DNA of 37,597 nucleotides, from the NCBI GenBank assembly GCA_027623205.1, contig JAQBYC010000038.1:1-37597 (forward strand). Reading direction: 5' to 3'. The notes under the pieces were generated by a model. The model saw nothing but the letters and a program-made list of their open reading frames with translations. It did no database searches and had not been told where the DNA came from. Numbering within the stretch: position 1 is the stretch's first letter; every line of letters starts with the position of its first letter. Shown in pieces: positions 28,075 through 37,270 of the stretch. Source of the DNA: Pseudomonadota bacterium. GTDB taxonomy: Bacteria > Pseudomonadota > Alphaproteobacteria > GCA-2731375. A program made the translations under genes and the position numbers.

Positions 28075-29808
28075 TCAGAACGGCCCTGATACGCCCTCGC
28101 TGCGTGCCAGACTATCGGCTTGCTTCCAACCGGCCAGTTCACCGACGTAAGGTGCCGGAAAGGTAAAGGATGCGTCCTGGTCGGTCAGCACCTGTACAAT
28201 CGCTGGCCGCCGCTGTGTCAAGGCCCGCGCGATTGCCGGGGCGATGTCCTCGCCTCTGTCCACCTGAATGCCGAAGCCTCCCGTGGCCTCGGCCATGGCG
28301 GCATAATCCACCGGACCGAAGGTAACCTGAATTTCATGTCCGATATGCTGCATGTGCTGCGCCATCTCGGCGCCAAGCGCCTGATCGTCGTTCAGAACGA
28401 TGATGATCGGCAGACTGTGGCGCACCGCCGTCTCAAAATCCATGATGTGAAAGCCAATGGCGCCATCGCCCGTAATCAGACAGACCGGACGGTCCCGTCC
28501 CGCCGCCAGTTGTGCGCCAATGGCCAGGCCAATGCCCGAGCCCAGATGGCCGAAGTTGGCGGTATAGATAAAATCGGCCGATCGCTTCTGGAAAAAAGCA
28601 TACTGATAGAGCATGGTCAGACCGCCATCGACGACAATGACGGCGTCATCGGGCACGGCCTTTCGTGCCTCGATCATCATATGGCCAGGATGCACGCGGT
28701 TGGTGTTCGGCAGGTTTTCCACCAAAGTTTGGTTCTCTGCTTCAGAGGCATTTCGCCAGATTTTCAGGTTTGGGTTTTCCTTGAACGCCGGCCCCGCATA
28801 CAGCCCGTCCAGCAACTGCGTCAGCACCAGATCAATTTGCCCGACAAGCGCCACATCCACCGGGCGATTGATCCCGACGGCTGCGGCATCCGGCTCGACC
28901 AGGATTAACCGCCGCGCTTCATCGTTGGCCGAGAAATGCTTCAGGCGGCCGTAGTTCAGGGTTTCGGGCAAACAGCTGCCAACCGCCAGCATAACGTCCG
29001 CCGCGGCGATTGCCTCGCCTCCCGCCTGGCTCATATAACGCAGCCACTGTGGCTCGGTTTCAGGAAAGGCGCCAGCACCGCCCAATGTGGTCAGGACCGG
29101 ACATTTGAGCTGGTGCGCCAAAGCGGCCAAGGCACCCTGGGACCGTGACCTCTGGACCCCTTCGCCGGCCAGCAACAGGGGCATGCGGGCCGTGCGCAGC
29201 ATCGCAATGGCGTCGGCCAAGGCTGACTGCGGGGCCGGCTGCCCCGCCGCGCGGTACCGCGCGGGCGGTACCATGGCGGGGAACGCCGCTTCCTGCTCGT
29301 TGAGTTGGGCATCGTATTCAATGTAAACCGGCCCCGGTGTGCCGGTCAGCGCCTGCCGGAAGGCTTCATGCACCACTTCATCAAGATGGCTGAGCTGATC
29401 AAGCTTGGCGGCAAACTTGCAAACCTCGGCGAAGGCGGGCAGCAGGGCGGCATACAGCCATCGCCCCCGCCGCACGGCGGTATCAACGGCATGTTCGCGC
29501 CGGGCGCCAAGGATGATCACCGGGACATGCTCCTGGGCGGCGGTGATGGCGGCGGGCAGCAGGTTGGCCTGGCCCGGCCCCGGCGCCCCAATGGCGACCT
29601 GAACCTGGCCGGTCAGGGCGTGAAAGCCCATGGCCATGAAGACCGCGGATGCCTCGTGCCGGGGACCGACGACCTTCAGTCCTTGCCTCTCGGCGTGCAG
29701 CTGGATGTCTTTCATGGAGAGATCACCTTGGGAGAATATGGTCTGTACGCCTTCCTGTCTGAAATTGGCAATCAGGCGTTCGCCAAAGCTCATCCGTAGC
29801 CAGCTCAC
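28075..29808 (-). CDS. Thiamine diphosphate-dependent enzyme (acetolactate synthase-like)
   Basis: A 577-residue ThDP enzyme with the N-terminal PYR domain (catalytic Glu52 in GPRHEASAVFMAMGF), a central domain and a C-terminal PP domain. The ThDP/Mg motif GDGAIGFHIMDFETAVRH starts at 447, but the usual closing NN is NDD (473-475). Family members include acetolactate synthase, 2-hydroxyacyl-CoA lyase and carboligases; which applies is not clear. The GTG at 29808 has GGAGGA six bases upstream, better than TTG 29832 or ATG 29793. Neighbouring hydratase-like, thioesterase and acyl-CoA synthetase genes suggest a role in acyl-CoA breakdown. Confidence 0.8.
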   Translation of the reverse strand: MSWLRMSFGERLIANFRQEGVQTIFSQGDLSMKDIQLHAERQGLKVVGPRHEASAVFMAMGFHALTGQVQVAIGAPGPGQANLLPAAITAAQEHVPVIILGARREHAVDTAVRRGRWLYAALLPAFAEVCKFAAKLDQLSHLDEVVHEAFRQALTGTPGPVYIEYDAQLNEQEAAFPAMVPPARYRAAGQPAPQSALADAIAMLRTARMPLLLAGEGVQRSRSQGALAALAHQLKCPVLTTLGGAGAFPETEPQWLRYMSQAGGEAIAAADVMLAVGSCLPETLNYGRLKHFSANDEARRLILVEPDAAAVGINRPVDVALVGQIDLVLTQLLDGLYAGPAFKENPNLKIWRNASEAENQTLVENLPNTNRVHPGHMMIEARKAVPDDAVIVVDGGLTMLYQYAFFQKRSADFIYTANFGHLGSGIGLAIGAQLAAGRDRPVCLITGDGAIGFHIMDFETAVRHSLPIIIVLNDDQALGAEMAQHMQHIGHEIQVTFGPVDYAAMAEATGGFGIQVDRGEDIAPAIARALTQRRPAIVQVLTDQDASFTFPAPYVGELAGWKQADSLARSEGVSGPF

Positions 29809-29841
29809 GGGCGTTCCTCCATATGCATCCAAAGCCGCGCC

Positions 29842-30639
29842 TCAACCGCCGGTGAAGTTCGGTTTCCGTTTGTTCGAGAAGGCGGTCACCGCCTCCTGAT
29901 GATCGCCCGAGAGGTTGGATTGGGTTTCGACGCTAAGGCTCAAGTCCATCATCGAATGGGCCAGTTGGCGTAGGGGAATATTGACCACCTGCTTGGTCCA
30001 GCGCACCGATTTCGAGGCGCCCGATGCGAGCCGGCGCGCCAGGTTATAAACCTTATCGTCGAGTTCCTCGGCAGGGACCACATGATTGATCAATCCGATA
30101 CGCTCGGCTTCGACCGCGCTCATCAAATCGCCGGTGAAAAGATATTCCTTGGCGCGCGCGAAGCCGACGAGTTGCGGCCAGATCACGGCGCCGCCATCAC
30201 CAGCGACCAGGCCGGCGCTGACATGGGGGTCGCCAATCTTGGCATGCTCGGCGGCAATGATGATGTCGCAGAACAAGGCAACGGTGGCGCCAAGACCCAC
30301 CGCATGGCCATTGACGCGGGCTATGATCGGCTTGTCGCACTCCAGCATGCGAAAGATAATGCGTTTGGCCTCGGGCACGATTTCATCGAACAGCGCGGGA
30401 TCGTCGATCTTCTGTTGCATTGCGACAACGTTGCCGCCGGCCGAAAAGGCCCGCCCGGCGCCGGTCAGGACGACCACATCGACCTCGGCGTCGTCGTGAA
30501 CGTCGCTCCAGATGCGCGAGAGGCCACGGTGCATGCCCGGCGTGAAGGCGTTGAGGTTCTCCGGCGAATTGAGGGTGATGGTCATGACGCCGTTGTTCTT
30601 TTCGATCAACAGGTCCTCGTACACGCTGTAGTCGATCAT
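29842..30639 (-). CDS. Enoyl-CoA hydratase/isomerase family protein
   Basis: A 265-residue crotonase-fold protein. The oxyanion-hole segments GAGRAFSAGGN and NGHAVGLGATVALFCDI are present. Aligned with the rat mitochondrial hydratase, the two catalytic glutamates (144 and 164 there) fall on Thr119 and His139, while AGDGGAVIWP offers Asp148. It is therefore probably not a standard hydratase; crotonase-fold isomerases, hydrolases and decarboxylases are options. AAGGGA lies upstream of the ATG. It is 33 bases ahead of the ThDP gene start, so likely co-transcribed. Confidence 0.85.
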   Translation of the reverse strand: MIDYSVYEDLLIEKNNGVMTITLNSPENLNAFTPGMHRGLSRIWSDVHDDAEVDVVVLTGAGRAFSAGGNVVAMQQKIDDPALFDEIVPEAKRIIFRMLECDKPIIARVNGHAVGLGATVALFCDIIIAAEHAKIGDPHVSAGLVAGDGGAVIWPQLVGFARAKEYLFTGDLMSAVEAERIGLINHVVPAEELDDKVYNLARRLASGASKSVRWTKQVVNIPLRQLAHSMMDLSLSVETQSNLSGDHQEAVTAFSNKRKPNFTGG

Positions 30640-30777
30640 TGCTTTTTCCCTTTTTACTGTAGAATTTCTCCAAATCGCTCGAATGGCGCCCCAAAACCAG
30701 GCAAATGATAGCCCAGAAAGGTGGCGAAGACTTTGCCTGCCGCCCGGCCTGTGACGTTTGGCCGCGTCCCGAACCGC

Positions 30778-31650
30778 CTATTTGATCGACAACCTGTATT
30801 TGACGATGCGGTCATTGCCTGAATCCGAGATCCACAGGGTTTCCCCCTGCGCTTCGATCCCTTCAGGCGTCCTGAACTGGCCCGGCCCCTTGCCGGCTTG
30901 GCCCGAACCAAGGATCAGAAGTAGTTTGCCGTCCGCCGCGATAACCTTGACCTGATGGTTGTTCTTGTCCGCCGCGATGATGGTGCCGTCGGTCAGGATG
31001 TCCTGGTAACGGACACCGTCAAAATTGTAGGGTGGACCTTTCAGTTCCCGTTTGACCTTCAAGTCCGGCGACAACAGCAGCATCCGGTCGTTGCCGGCAT
31101 CGGAAAGCCAGATGTCACCGTTTGGCGCCAGGGCGAGATCGTGAGGCGACGACAGTCCGTTCAATTCAAAGACAATCTTGCCGCCTTCATAGGCAACCAC
31201 ATTGCCCGACCAGGCGCCGCCGACATAGATGCGGCCGTTGGGGTGCGCCAGTACGCCCTCGGGCCCGCGTATGCGGGCCGAAAGCGCCCCGATCCGTGTG
31301 GCCTTGGCGCCGTCCATTTCATAGATAATGACGCGGCCATTGTGTGTATCGGCCACATAGGCCCGGCCATCGCTATCGAAATCAATATCATGGGTGCCAG
31401 ATTGATGATCGGCGCCAAACGCGGTGATAAAGGCCAATGACCGGGGATCAAGTACGGCGATGCGATTATTGCCCACGTCGGCGACGAACAGATATCTGCC
31501 GTCCGGCGACAGTTTCAGGTCGTGCGGATTCTTGAGTTCCGCCGCGCTCGCGGTGATGAATTCCGCGCTGGTTTGCGCCAGAACGGCAGAGGTGACGGCA
31601 GGGGTGAGGGCGAAGCAGACGGCCAAAGCCAAGGCGCGGCGAAAAATCAT
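30778..31650 (-). CDS. Exported NHL-repeat beta-propeller protein
   Basis: A 290-residue protein with a signal peptide (MIFRRALALAVCFALTPAVT, cleavage near VLAQ) and repeated NHL-type units: LKNPHDLKLSPDGRYLFVAD, VGNNRIAVLD, ADTHNGRVIIYE, SSPHDLALAPNGDIWLSDAG and ISDSGNDRIVKY. It should form a six-bladed propeller in the periplasm. Such proteins bind ligands or act as lyases/lactonases; no catalytic set is certain. It is 138 bp upstream of the hydratase-like gene on the same strand and divergent from typA. Confidence 0.82.
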   Translation of the reverse strand: MIFRRALALAVCFALTPAVTSAVLAQTSAEFITASAAELKNPHDLKLSPDGRYLFVADVGNNRIAVLDPRSLAFITAFGADHQSGTHDIDFDSDGRAYVADTHNGRVIIYEMDGAKATRIGALSARIRGPEGVLAHPNGRIYVGGAWSGNVVAYEGGKIVFELNGLSSPHDLALAPNGDIWLSDAGNDRMLLLSPDLKVKRELKGPPYNFDGVRYQDILTDGTIIAADKNNHQVKVIAADGKLLLILGSGQAGKGPGQFRTPEGIEAQGETLWISDSGNDRIVKYRLSIK

Positions 31651-31812
31651 GTCCTGTCTCCATGTGAGATTTTAACGAATTCTGCAGATTGATCGCTTAT
31701 CATGCAAATGCTCGGTGGCCCTTGCCCTCGCAGTTCGGGCAGTGTATGTCTCCGCCGCGCCACAGGCTTTGAGCCTGGCCCAGCCCTTCATTCTAGAGAT
31801 CGTGACCATACC
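31651..31812. other. Divergent spacer between the NHL protein gene and typA
   Basis: Holds the upstream regions of both genes. No clear promoter box, terminator or repeat was recognised; the typA ribosome site is weak. The frame open upstream of typA to 31702 is not protein-like. Confidence 0.3.
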
Positions 31813-33636
31813 ATGCCGCTTCGCAATATCGCTATCATTGCCCATGTCGACCACGGCAAGACCACCCTGGTCGATGCCATGTTCCGTCAGTCCGGTACCT
31901 ATCGCAGTAACCAACTGATTGCTGAACGGGCTATGGATTCCAACGATCAGGAGCGCGAACGGGGCATTACCATTCTGTCCAAGTGCACCTCGGTCGAATG
32001 GCGGGGAACGCGTATCAATATCGTCGATACGCCAGGGCACGCGGATTTCGGCGGCGAGGTGGAGCGTATATTGAAGATGGTGGATGGCGTCGTGCTGCTG
32101 GTTGACGCCGCCGAAGGCCCGATGCCACAGACCAAGTTCGTCACCGGCAAGGCCCTGGCCCAGGGTTTGCGTCCCATGGTGGTGATCAACAAGATCGATC
32201 GGGGCGATGCCCGGCCCGATGAAGTGCTGAACGAGATCTTTGATCTGTTCACGGCCCTGGAAGCCAATGAAGAACAGCTGGATTTCCCCTATCTTTACGC
32301 GGCCGGCCGGGATGGCTGGGCCAGCGAAGATGCCAACGCGAGGGGTGGTGATTTGACGCCGCTGTTCGAATTGCTGCATCGTCATGTCGCGGCCCCGACG
32401 GTTGATCTGGACGCGCCCTTCGCCATGATTGCCACCTTGCTTGACGCCGACCCCTATTTGGGCCGGGTGCTGACGGGCCGGGTCGAGGCCGGACGTCTGT
32501 CGCAAAACGATACCATCCGTGCCCTGCGCGGTGACGGCAGCGTGGTGGAAACCGCGCGGGTAACCAAGTTGCTGGCCTTTCGCGGCCTTGACCGGGTGCC
32601 GGTGGAGACGGTCTCGGCCGGCGATATTATCGCCATCGCCGGCCTGCAGCATGCCACGGTTGCCGACACCATCGCCGATCCGGTGGTAACCGTACCGATC
32701 ATAGCGCCGCCGATTGATCCGCCAACCTTGGCCATGACCTTTTCCATCAATGATTCTCCGCTGGCCGGGCGCGATGGTTCGAAAGTGCAAAGCCGGGTGA
32801 TCCGTACCCGCCTACTGGCCGAGGCCGAGGGCAATGTCGCCATCAAGGTTTCCGAGACCGGCGACAAGGATGCCTTCGAAGTGGCGGGCCGGGGTGAATT
32901 GCAATTGGGCGTCTTGATCGAGAGCATGCGCCGGGAAGGATTCGAGCTGACCATTGGGCGCCCACGGGTGCTTTACCGCCAGGACCCCAATAGTGGTAAA
33001 CGCACCGAACCAATCGAGGAAGTTTCCATCGACGTGGACAATGAGTTCACCGGCGTGGTGGTGGAAAAGATGGCTGAGCGTAAGGGCGAAATGACCGATA
33101 TGCGGCCCTTTGGCATCGGCCGCACGCGTATCACCTTCCTTGCGCCCTCGCGCGGCCTGATCGGCTATCACGGCGAATTTCTGACCGATACCCGTGGTAC
33201 CGGGATCATGCATCGGCTGTATCACGGCTATGCGCCTTACAAGGGCCAGATCCATGGCCGTCATCGCGGTGCCATTGTTTCCGGCGAGACGGGCACTGCC
33301 GTGCCTTTTGCCCTGTGGCACCTGGAAGAACGCGGCGTGTTGTTTATCGGCGGCGGCGAACAGGTCTATGGCGGTATGGTGATCGGTGAAAACGCCAAGC
33401 CCTCGGACATGGAGGTCAATCCTTTGAAGGCGAAACAGCTGACCAATATCCGGGCCTCGGGCAAGGATGACGCGGTGCGCCTGACGACGCCCCGGCGCAT
33501 GACCCTGGAACAGGCCATTGCTTATATTGGCGATGATGAAGTGGTCGAAGTGACGCCACATCACATTCGCCTGCGCAAGGCGACCCTTGACCCCCATCAG
33601 CGCAAGCGGGAGCGCCGCGCCGCCATGGCTAGCTAG
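31813..33636 (+). CDS. typA: Translational GTPase TypA/BipA
   Basis: Ribosome-associated GTPase of the elongation-factor family, involved in stress and cold adaptation and large-subunit assembly. The 607-residue protein has G1 [15 protein letters not shown], switch [28 protein letters not shown] and [10 protein letters not shown], followed by the EF-G-like domains with [20 protein letters not shown] and [20 protein letters not shown], and the typical TypA C-terminal domain. Length is normal. ATG 31813 is chosen because the G domain begins at once. Convergent with hutU. Confidence 0.97.
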   Translation: MPLRNIAIIAHVDHGKTTLVDAMFRQSGTYRSNQLIAERAMDSNDQERERGITILSKCTSVEWRGTRINIVDTPGHADFGGEVERILKMVDGVVLLVDAAEGPMPQTKFVTGKALAQGLRPMVVINKIDRGDARPDEVLNEIFDLFTALEANEEQLDFPYLYAAGRDGWASEDANARGGDLTPLFELLHRHVAAPTVDLDAPFAMIATLLDADPYLGRVLTGRVEAGRLSQNDTIRALRGDGSVVETARVTKLLAFRGLDRVPVETVSAGDIIAIAGLQHATVADTIADPVVTVPIIAPPIDPPTLAMTFSINDSPLAGRDGSKVQSRVIRTRLLAEAEGNVAIKVSETGDKDAFEVAGRGELQLGVLIESMRREGFELTIGRPRVLYRQDPNSGKRTEPIEEVSIDVDNEFTGVVVEKMAERKGEMTDMRPFGIGRTRITFLAPSRGLIGYHGEFLTDTRGTGIMHRLYHGYAPYKGQIHGRHRGAIVSGETGTAVPFALWHLEERGVLFIGGGEQVYGGMVIGENAKPSDMEVNPLKAKQLTNIRASGKDDAVRLTTPRRMTLEQAIAYIGDDEVVEVTPHHIRLRKATLDPHQRKRERRAAMAS

Positions 33637-33649
33637 CTGGAGGGCTCAT

Positions 33650-33665
33650 AAAGGGACACCCCTTT
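33650..33665. terminator. Possible weak bidirectional hairpin between typA and hutU
   Basis: AAAGGG-acac-CCCTTT forms a six-pair stem with a four-base loop in the 52-bp gap between the convergent stops of typA (33636) and hutU (33689). No U-tract follows in the typA direction, so terminator function is uncertain. Confidence 0.3.
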
Positions 33666-33688
33666 CCGGGCGCTTGCGGCCGGCGGTT

Positions 33689-35362
33689 TCAGTCCAGCGA
33701 CGGCATATTGAGGCCAAATTTCCTGGCGCAGTCGATTGCGCTTTCATAGCCCGCATCGGCATGGCGCACGACGCCAGAGGCGGGATCGTTCCACAGCACC
33801 CTCTCGATCCGCCGGGCCGCTTCGGGCGTACCGTCGGCGACGATGACCATGCCCGCATGCTGGGAATAGCCCATGCCAACGCCGCCACCGTGATGGATCG
33901 AGACCCAGGTCGCACCAGAGGCGCAATTGACGAGGGCGTTCAACAACGGCCAATCTGAGACGGCGTCGGAGCCGTCCTTCATGGCCTCGGTCTCGCGGTT
34001 GGGTGATGCGACGGAACCGGCATCCAGATGATCGCGGCCGATCACGATGGGCGCCTGCAGTTCGCCGCTGGCGACCATCTCGTTGAAGGCCAGGCCCAGA
34101 CGGTGACGGTCGCCCAGGCCAACCCAGCAAATCCGCGCGGGCAGGCCCTGGAACTGGATACGTTCGCGCGCCATATCCAACCAATTGTGCAAATGGCGGT
34201 CATCGGGCATCAGTTCCTTGACCTTGGCATCGGTGCGGTAGATATCCTCGGACGCCCCCGACAGGGCGACCCAACGGAACGGCCCGACGCCGCGGCAAAA
34301 CAGCGGCCGAATGTAGGCGGGCACGAAGCCGGGAAAATCAAAGGCGTTTTCCACCCCCATATCCTTAGCCATCTGACGGATGTTGTTGCCGTAGTCCAGT
34401 GTCGGCGCGCCCATTGCATGAAAGGCCAGCATGGCGCGCACCTGGGTCGCCATGGAGGTCATGGCCGCCGCCTCGACGGCTTTCGGGTCGCGTTCCCGTG
34501 CCTCTTGCCATTCTTCCAGGCTCCAGCCGGCGGGCAGGTAGCCATTGAAGGGGTCATGGGCCGAGGTCTGATCGGTTACCACGTCGGGACGGACGCCACG
34601 GCGCACCAGTTCGGGGAAGATCTCCGCTGCGTTGCCCAGCAATCCGACCGAGATTGGCTTTTTACCGGCGCAGGAAGATTGCATCAGTTCCAGGGCCTGA
34701 TCCAGATTATCCGCGCGCCGGTCCAGATAGCCGCCCTGCAAGCGGGCCTCAATGCGGCTGGCCTGGCATTCAACCGCCAGCAGCGACGCACCGGCCATGG
34801 TCGCCGCCAGGGGTTGGGCCCCGCCCATGCCGCCCAGGCCTGCCGTCAGGATCCAGCGTCCCAGCAGATCACCGCCGTAATGTTGCCGGCCGACCTCGGC
34901 GAAGGTTTCATAGGTACCCTGCACGATGCCCTGGCTGCCAATATAGATCCACGATCCGGCGGTCATTTGCCCATACATCATCAGGCCGACCTTATCCAAT
35001 TCGTTGAAGTGGTCCCAATTGGCCCATTCCGGCACCAGGTTGGAGTTGGCGATCAGAACCCGCGGCGCGTCGCTGTGGGTTTTCAGCACCGCCACCGGTT
35101 TGCCTGACTGCACCAGCAAGGTTTCATCCGCCCCCAAGGTTTTGAGTGTGGCGGTGATCTGATCAAAGGCCTGCCAATTGCGGGCGGCCCGTCCAATGCC
35201 GCCGTAGACCACAAGCTCCTGAGGATTTTCAGCAACTTCGGCATCCAAGTTATTCATCAACATGCGCAGGGGTGCCTCGGTCAGCCAGCTTTTGGCGCTC
35301 AATTCACGTCCCCGCGGCGCCTTGATGTTCCGCGTGTTATCGATGCGTGAGCTTTGGGTCAT
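33689..35362 (-). CDS. hutU: Urocanate hydratase
   Basis: Second step of histidine breakdown: urocanate to imidazolone propionate, using tightly bound NAD as electrophile. The 557-residue protein has the conserved [54 protein letters not shown] and [18 protein letters not shown] stretches and the C-terminal [17 protein letters not shown]. Length is normal. It is transcribed divergently from hutH over 84 bp; the other hut genes (hutI, hutG/F) are not in the window. Confidence 0.98.
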   Translation of the reverse strand: MTQSSRIDNTRNIKAPRGRELSAKSWLTEAPLRMLMNNLDAEVAENPQELVVYGGIGRAARNWQAFDQITATLKTLGADETLLVQSGKPVAVLKTHSDAPRVLIANSNLVPEWANWDHFNELDKVGLMMYGQMTAGSWIYIGSQGIVQGTYETFAEVGRQHYGGDLLGRWILTAGLGGMGGAQPLAATMAGASLLAVECQASRIEARLQGGYLDRRADNLDQALELMQSSCAGKKPISVGLLGNAAEIFPELVRRGVRPDVVTDQTSAHDPFNGYLPAGWSLEEWQEARERDPKAVEAAAMTSMATQVRAMLAFHAMGAPTLDYGNNIRQMAKDMGVENAFDFPGFVPAYIRPLFCRGVGPFRWVALSGASEDIYRTDAKVKELMPDDRHLHNWLDMARERIQFQGLPARICWVGLGDRHRLGLAFNEMVASGELQAPIVIGRDHLDAGSVASPNRETEAMKDGSDAVSDWPLLNALVNCASGATWVSIHHGGGVGMGYSQHAGMVIVADGTPEAARRIERVLWNDPASGVVRHADAGYESAIDCARKFGLNMPSLD

Positions 35363-35446
35363 TTCGCGCTCCCACGTTTTGCCGTAGTCTGCCCGTCTTG
35401 TCGGTTTTGATTCGTAGGCTGATTTTCGGCGACCTGCAAACTGTCA
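35363..35446. promoter_or_regulatory. Divergent hutU-hutH control region
   Basis: The 84 bp between the divergent hut genes must hold both promoters. I looked for a HutC-type operator (a TGTATA-TACA-like palindrome) and did not find one, and no clear -35/-10 pair stands out. Regulation therefore cannot be assigned. Confidence 0.35.
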
Positions 35447-37024
35447 ATGGGGCATGCCATGAGTAAAGCACGAATCCTGGTTCCCGGCAGCGTAACCCTG
35501 AAGGATTTGGCGTCGCTGTATTGGGATAGCCCGGCGGTGGCGCTGCATCGAGATACCAAGCCCGGCATTGATGCCGCGGCCACCGTGATCGCTCGCGCGG
35601 CCCAAGGCAAGGCGGCGGTCTATGGGGTCAATACGGGATTCGGCAAATTGGCCAATACGACGATTGCGCCTGGCGATACGGCGGCCCTGCAACGCAACCT
35701 GATCCTCTCCCACTGCTGCGGCGTCGGGGCGCCATTGCCAGAACGGATTGTACGTCTGATCATGGCCTTGAAGCTGCTATCCCTGGGGCGGGGCGCCTCG
35801 GGTGTGCGAAGCGAGGTGGTTCAATTGTTGACGAGCATGCTTGGCGCCCAAGTTGCCCCGGTCATCCCCGGTCAGGGTTCGGTTGGGGCATCAGGTGATT
35901 TGGCACCCCTGGCGCATATGACAGCCGTAATGCTGGGCGAGGGCGAGGCTACCTACAAGGGGCGGCTGATGGCCGGCGGGGAAGCCTTGGCGGCAGCCAA
36001 ATTGACGCCCATCGTGCTGGGCCCCAAAGAGGGCCTGGCGCTGATCAACGGCACCCAGGTATCCACCGCACTGGCCCTGGCAGGATTGTTCGAAACCTGG
36101 CGCTGTGCCATGGGCGCCATTGTCACCGGCGCCTTGTCAACCGATGCCATCATGGGCTCCGCCGAGCCGTTCAGGCCGGAAATTCAGGCCTTGCGCGGCC
36201 ATCAGGGGCAGATAGATACGGGGTTGGCGTTGAGCACGCTGATTGCAGGTTCGGAAATTCGCGAATCTCACCGCAGCGATGACGCGCGCGTGCAGGACCC
36301 GTATTGCGTCCGCTGTCAACCGCAGGTAATGGGCGCCTGTCTCGACCTGCTGCGTTTTGTCGGCCAAACTCTAGCGGTGGAAGCGAACGCCGTAACCGAT
36401 AATCCTCTGGTCCTGACGACAGACGGCAGCATTGTTTCAGGCGGCAATTTTCATGCCGAACCGGTCGCGCTGGGAGCGGATCAGATTGCCCTTGCCATTG
36501 CCGAAATCGGTGCCATCACCCAGCGCCGGGTCGCCCTGCTGGTGGATCCGGCCATGAATTTCGGTCTGCCCGCATTCCTCTCGCCCAATCCCGGAATCAA
36601 TTCCGGCTTCATGATCGCGGAAGTTACGACCGCCGCCCTGATGGCAGAGAACAAGCAAAAAGCCTCTCCTTGCTCGGTCGATTCGACCCCGACGTCCGCC
36701 AATCAGGAGGATCATGTCTCCATGGCGGCCCATGCTGCCCGGCGCTTATTGGAAATGGCGGAAAACCTTTCCCAGATCGTCGGCGTGGAACTTCTGGTGG
36801 GGGCTCAGGGCGTGCAATTTCGGGCACCCTTGCGGACCAGCGACGCGCTGGCGCAGGTCATCGGCCGCCTGCGTCGGGATGTGCCCCCGCTTGGTGAGGA
36901 TCGCATCCTGGCTCCGGATATGGCTTGCGCTGCTGGTCTGATCCGGTCCGGCGAGATCGCCGCGGCGGCCGGAATCACCCTATGTATCGAGACCCTTCCG
37001 GATCCTCCAACCCTTGCCAACTAG
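35447..37024 (+). CDS. hutH: Histidine ammonia-lyase
   Basis: First step of histidine breakdown: non-oxidative deamination to urocanate. The 525-residue protein holds the Ala-Ser-Gly triad that forms the MIO electrophile ([15 protein letters not shown], residues 148-150), the catalytic Tyr region [11 protein letters not shown] (Tyr59), AVTDNPLV and [23 protein letters not shown] 35447 is given; ATG 35459 (MSKARIL) is equally likely, since GGGG lies just before it. Divergent from hutU. Ammonia from this pathway and from urease both feed nitrogen supply. Confidence 0.97.
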   Translation: MGHAMSKARILVPGSVTLKDLASLYWDSPAVALHRDTKPGIDAAATVIARAAQGKAAVYGVNTGFGKLANTTIAPGDTAALQRNLILSHCCGVGAPLPERIVRLIMALKLLSLGRGASGVRSEVVQLLTSMLGAQVAPVIPGQGSVGASGDLAPLAHMTAVMLGEGEATYKGRLMAGGEALAAAKLTPIVLGPKEGLALINGTQVSTALALAGLFETWRCAMGAIVTGALSTDAIMGSAEPFRPEIQALRGHQGQIDTGLALSTLIAGSEIRESHRSDDARVQDPYCVRCQPQVMGACLDLLRFVGQTLAVEANAVTDNPLVLTTDGSIVSGGNFHAEPVALGADQIALAIAEIGAITQRRVALLVDPAMNFGLPAFLSPNPGINSGFMIAEVTTAALMAENKQKASPCSVDSTPTSANQEDHVSMAAHAARRLLEMAENLSQIVGVELLVGAQGVQFRAPLRTSDALAQVIGRLRRDVPPLGEDRILAPDMACAAGLIRSGEIAAAAGITLCIETLPDPPTLAN

Positions 37025-37048
37025 CCGGGCCCAGATCGCCAACCCGGC
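37024..37048 (+). terminator. Possible hairpin behind hutH
   Basis: GCCGGG (37024-37029) and CCCGGC (37043-37048) form a six-pair GC stem with a 13-base loop beginning at the last base of the hutH stop codon. No U-tract follows. The 3' arm is also part of the first dyad of the flagellin control region, so its role is ambiguous. Confidence 0.25.
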
Positions 37049-37101
37049 AAATTCTGCCTGATTTACCCGGCAATCCTTGCCTACCCGGCATTTATTACCG
37101 G
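37046..37101. promoter_or_regulatory. Candidate enhancer sites for the flagellin promoter
   Basis: Three ACCCGGCA-type repeats (CCCGGCA at 37043, 37066 and 37084) are each part of a dyad: GGCA-AATTC-TGCC (37046-37058), GGCAA-TCC-TTGCC (37069-37081, perfect) and CCGG-N9-CCGG (37085-37101). The centres lie about 160, 137 and 119 bases upstream of the predicted start. This resembles binding sites of NtrC-type flagellar activators such as Caulobacter FlbD (ftr elements), whose consensus I recall only roughly. Confidence 0.5.
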
Positions 37102-37147
37102 CCCCGTGCGGCGTGGTTAATTACTTTAAACTATCAATATTGCAAGT

Positions 37148-37160
37148 AATCAATGGCTTG
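37148..37160 (+). promoter_or_regulatory. Consensus IHF binding site
   Basis: AATCAATGGCTTG matches the IHF consensus WATCAANNNNTTR at every fixed position and has an AT-rich tract just upstream (37115-37140). It lies between the dyad sites and the -24/-12 promoter, where IHF bends DNA to bring a sigma-54 activator to RNA polymerase. Confidence 0.6.
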
Positions 37161-37185
37161 TTTGCGGCCTGATTCCTCGCCTTTT

Positions 37186-37201
37186 TGGCACATTTATTGC
37201 A
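37186..37201 (+). promoter_or_regulatory. Sigma-54 (-24/-12) promoter of the flagellin gene
   Basis: TGGCACATTTATTGCA matches the sigma-54 consensus TGGCACRNNNNTTGCW fully, with GG and GC ten bases apart. Transcription should start near 37212, giving a leader of about 59 bases before the flagellin ATG. Confidence 0.85.
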
Positions 37202-37213
37202 ACCCCGCTGATA

Positions 37214-37243
37214 GGCGCAAAACGCGCCAATCCGCAGTAGCGG
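37214..37243 (+). promoter_or_regulatory. Two consecutive hairpins in the flagellin mRNA leader
   Basis: GGCGC-aaaac-GCGCC (37214-37228) and CCGC-agta-GCGG (37232-37243) form two short GC stems at the predicted 5' end of the message, well ahead of the ribosome site AAGGA. They could stabilise the message or be the target of FlbT/FlaF-type post-transcriptional control known for alphaproteobacterial flagellin mRNA. Confidence 0.4.
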
Positions 37244-37270
37244 GTACACCTAGAAAAAAGGATGGTAGAT

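Noticed and set aside
31672-32790. A 372-codon minus-strand frame opposite typA
   Set aside because: Overlaps the conserved G domain of typA and has no protein-like pattern.
35363-35446. HutC operator between hutU and hutH
   Set aside because: No palindrome resembling the HutC consensus could be found.
37043-37101. CRISPR-like repeats behind hutH
   Set aside because: The repeated unit is only about eight bases, the spacing is uneven (23 and 18), and the context fits regulatory dyads.
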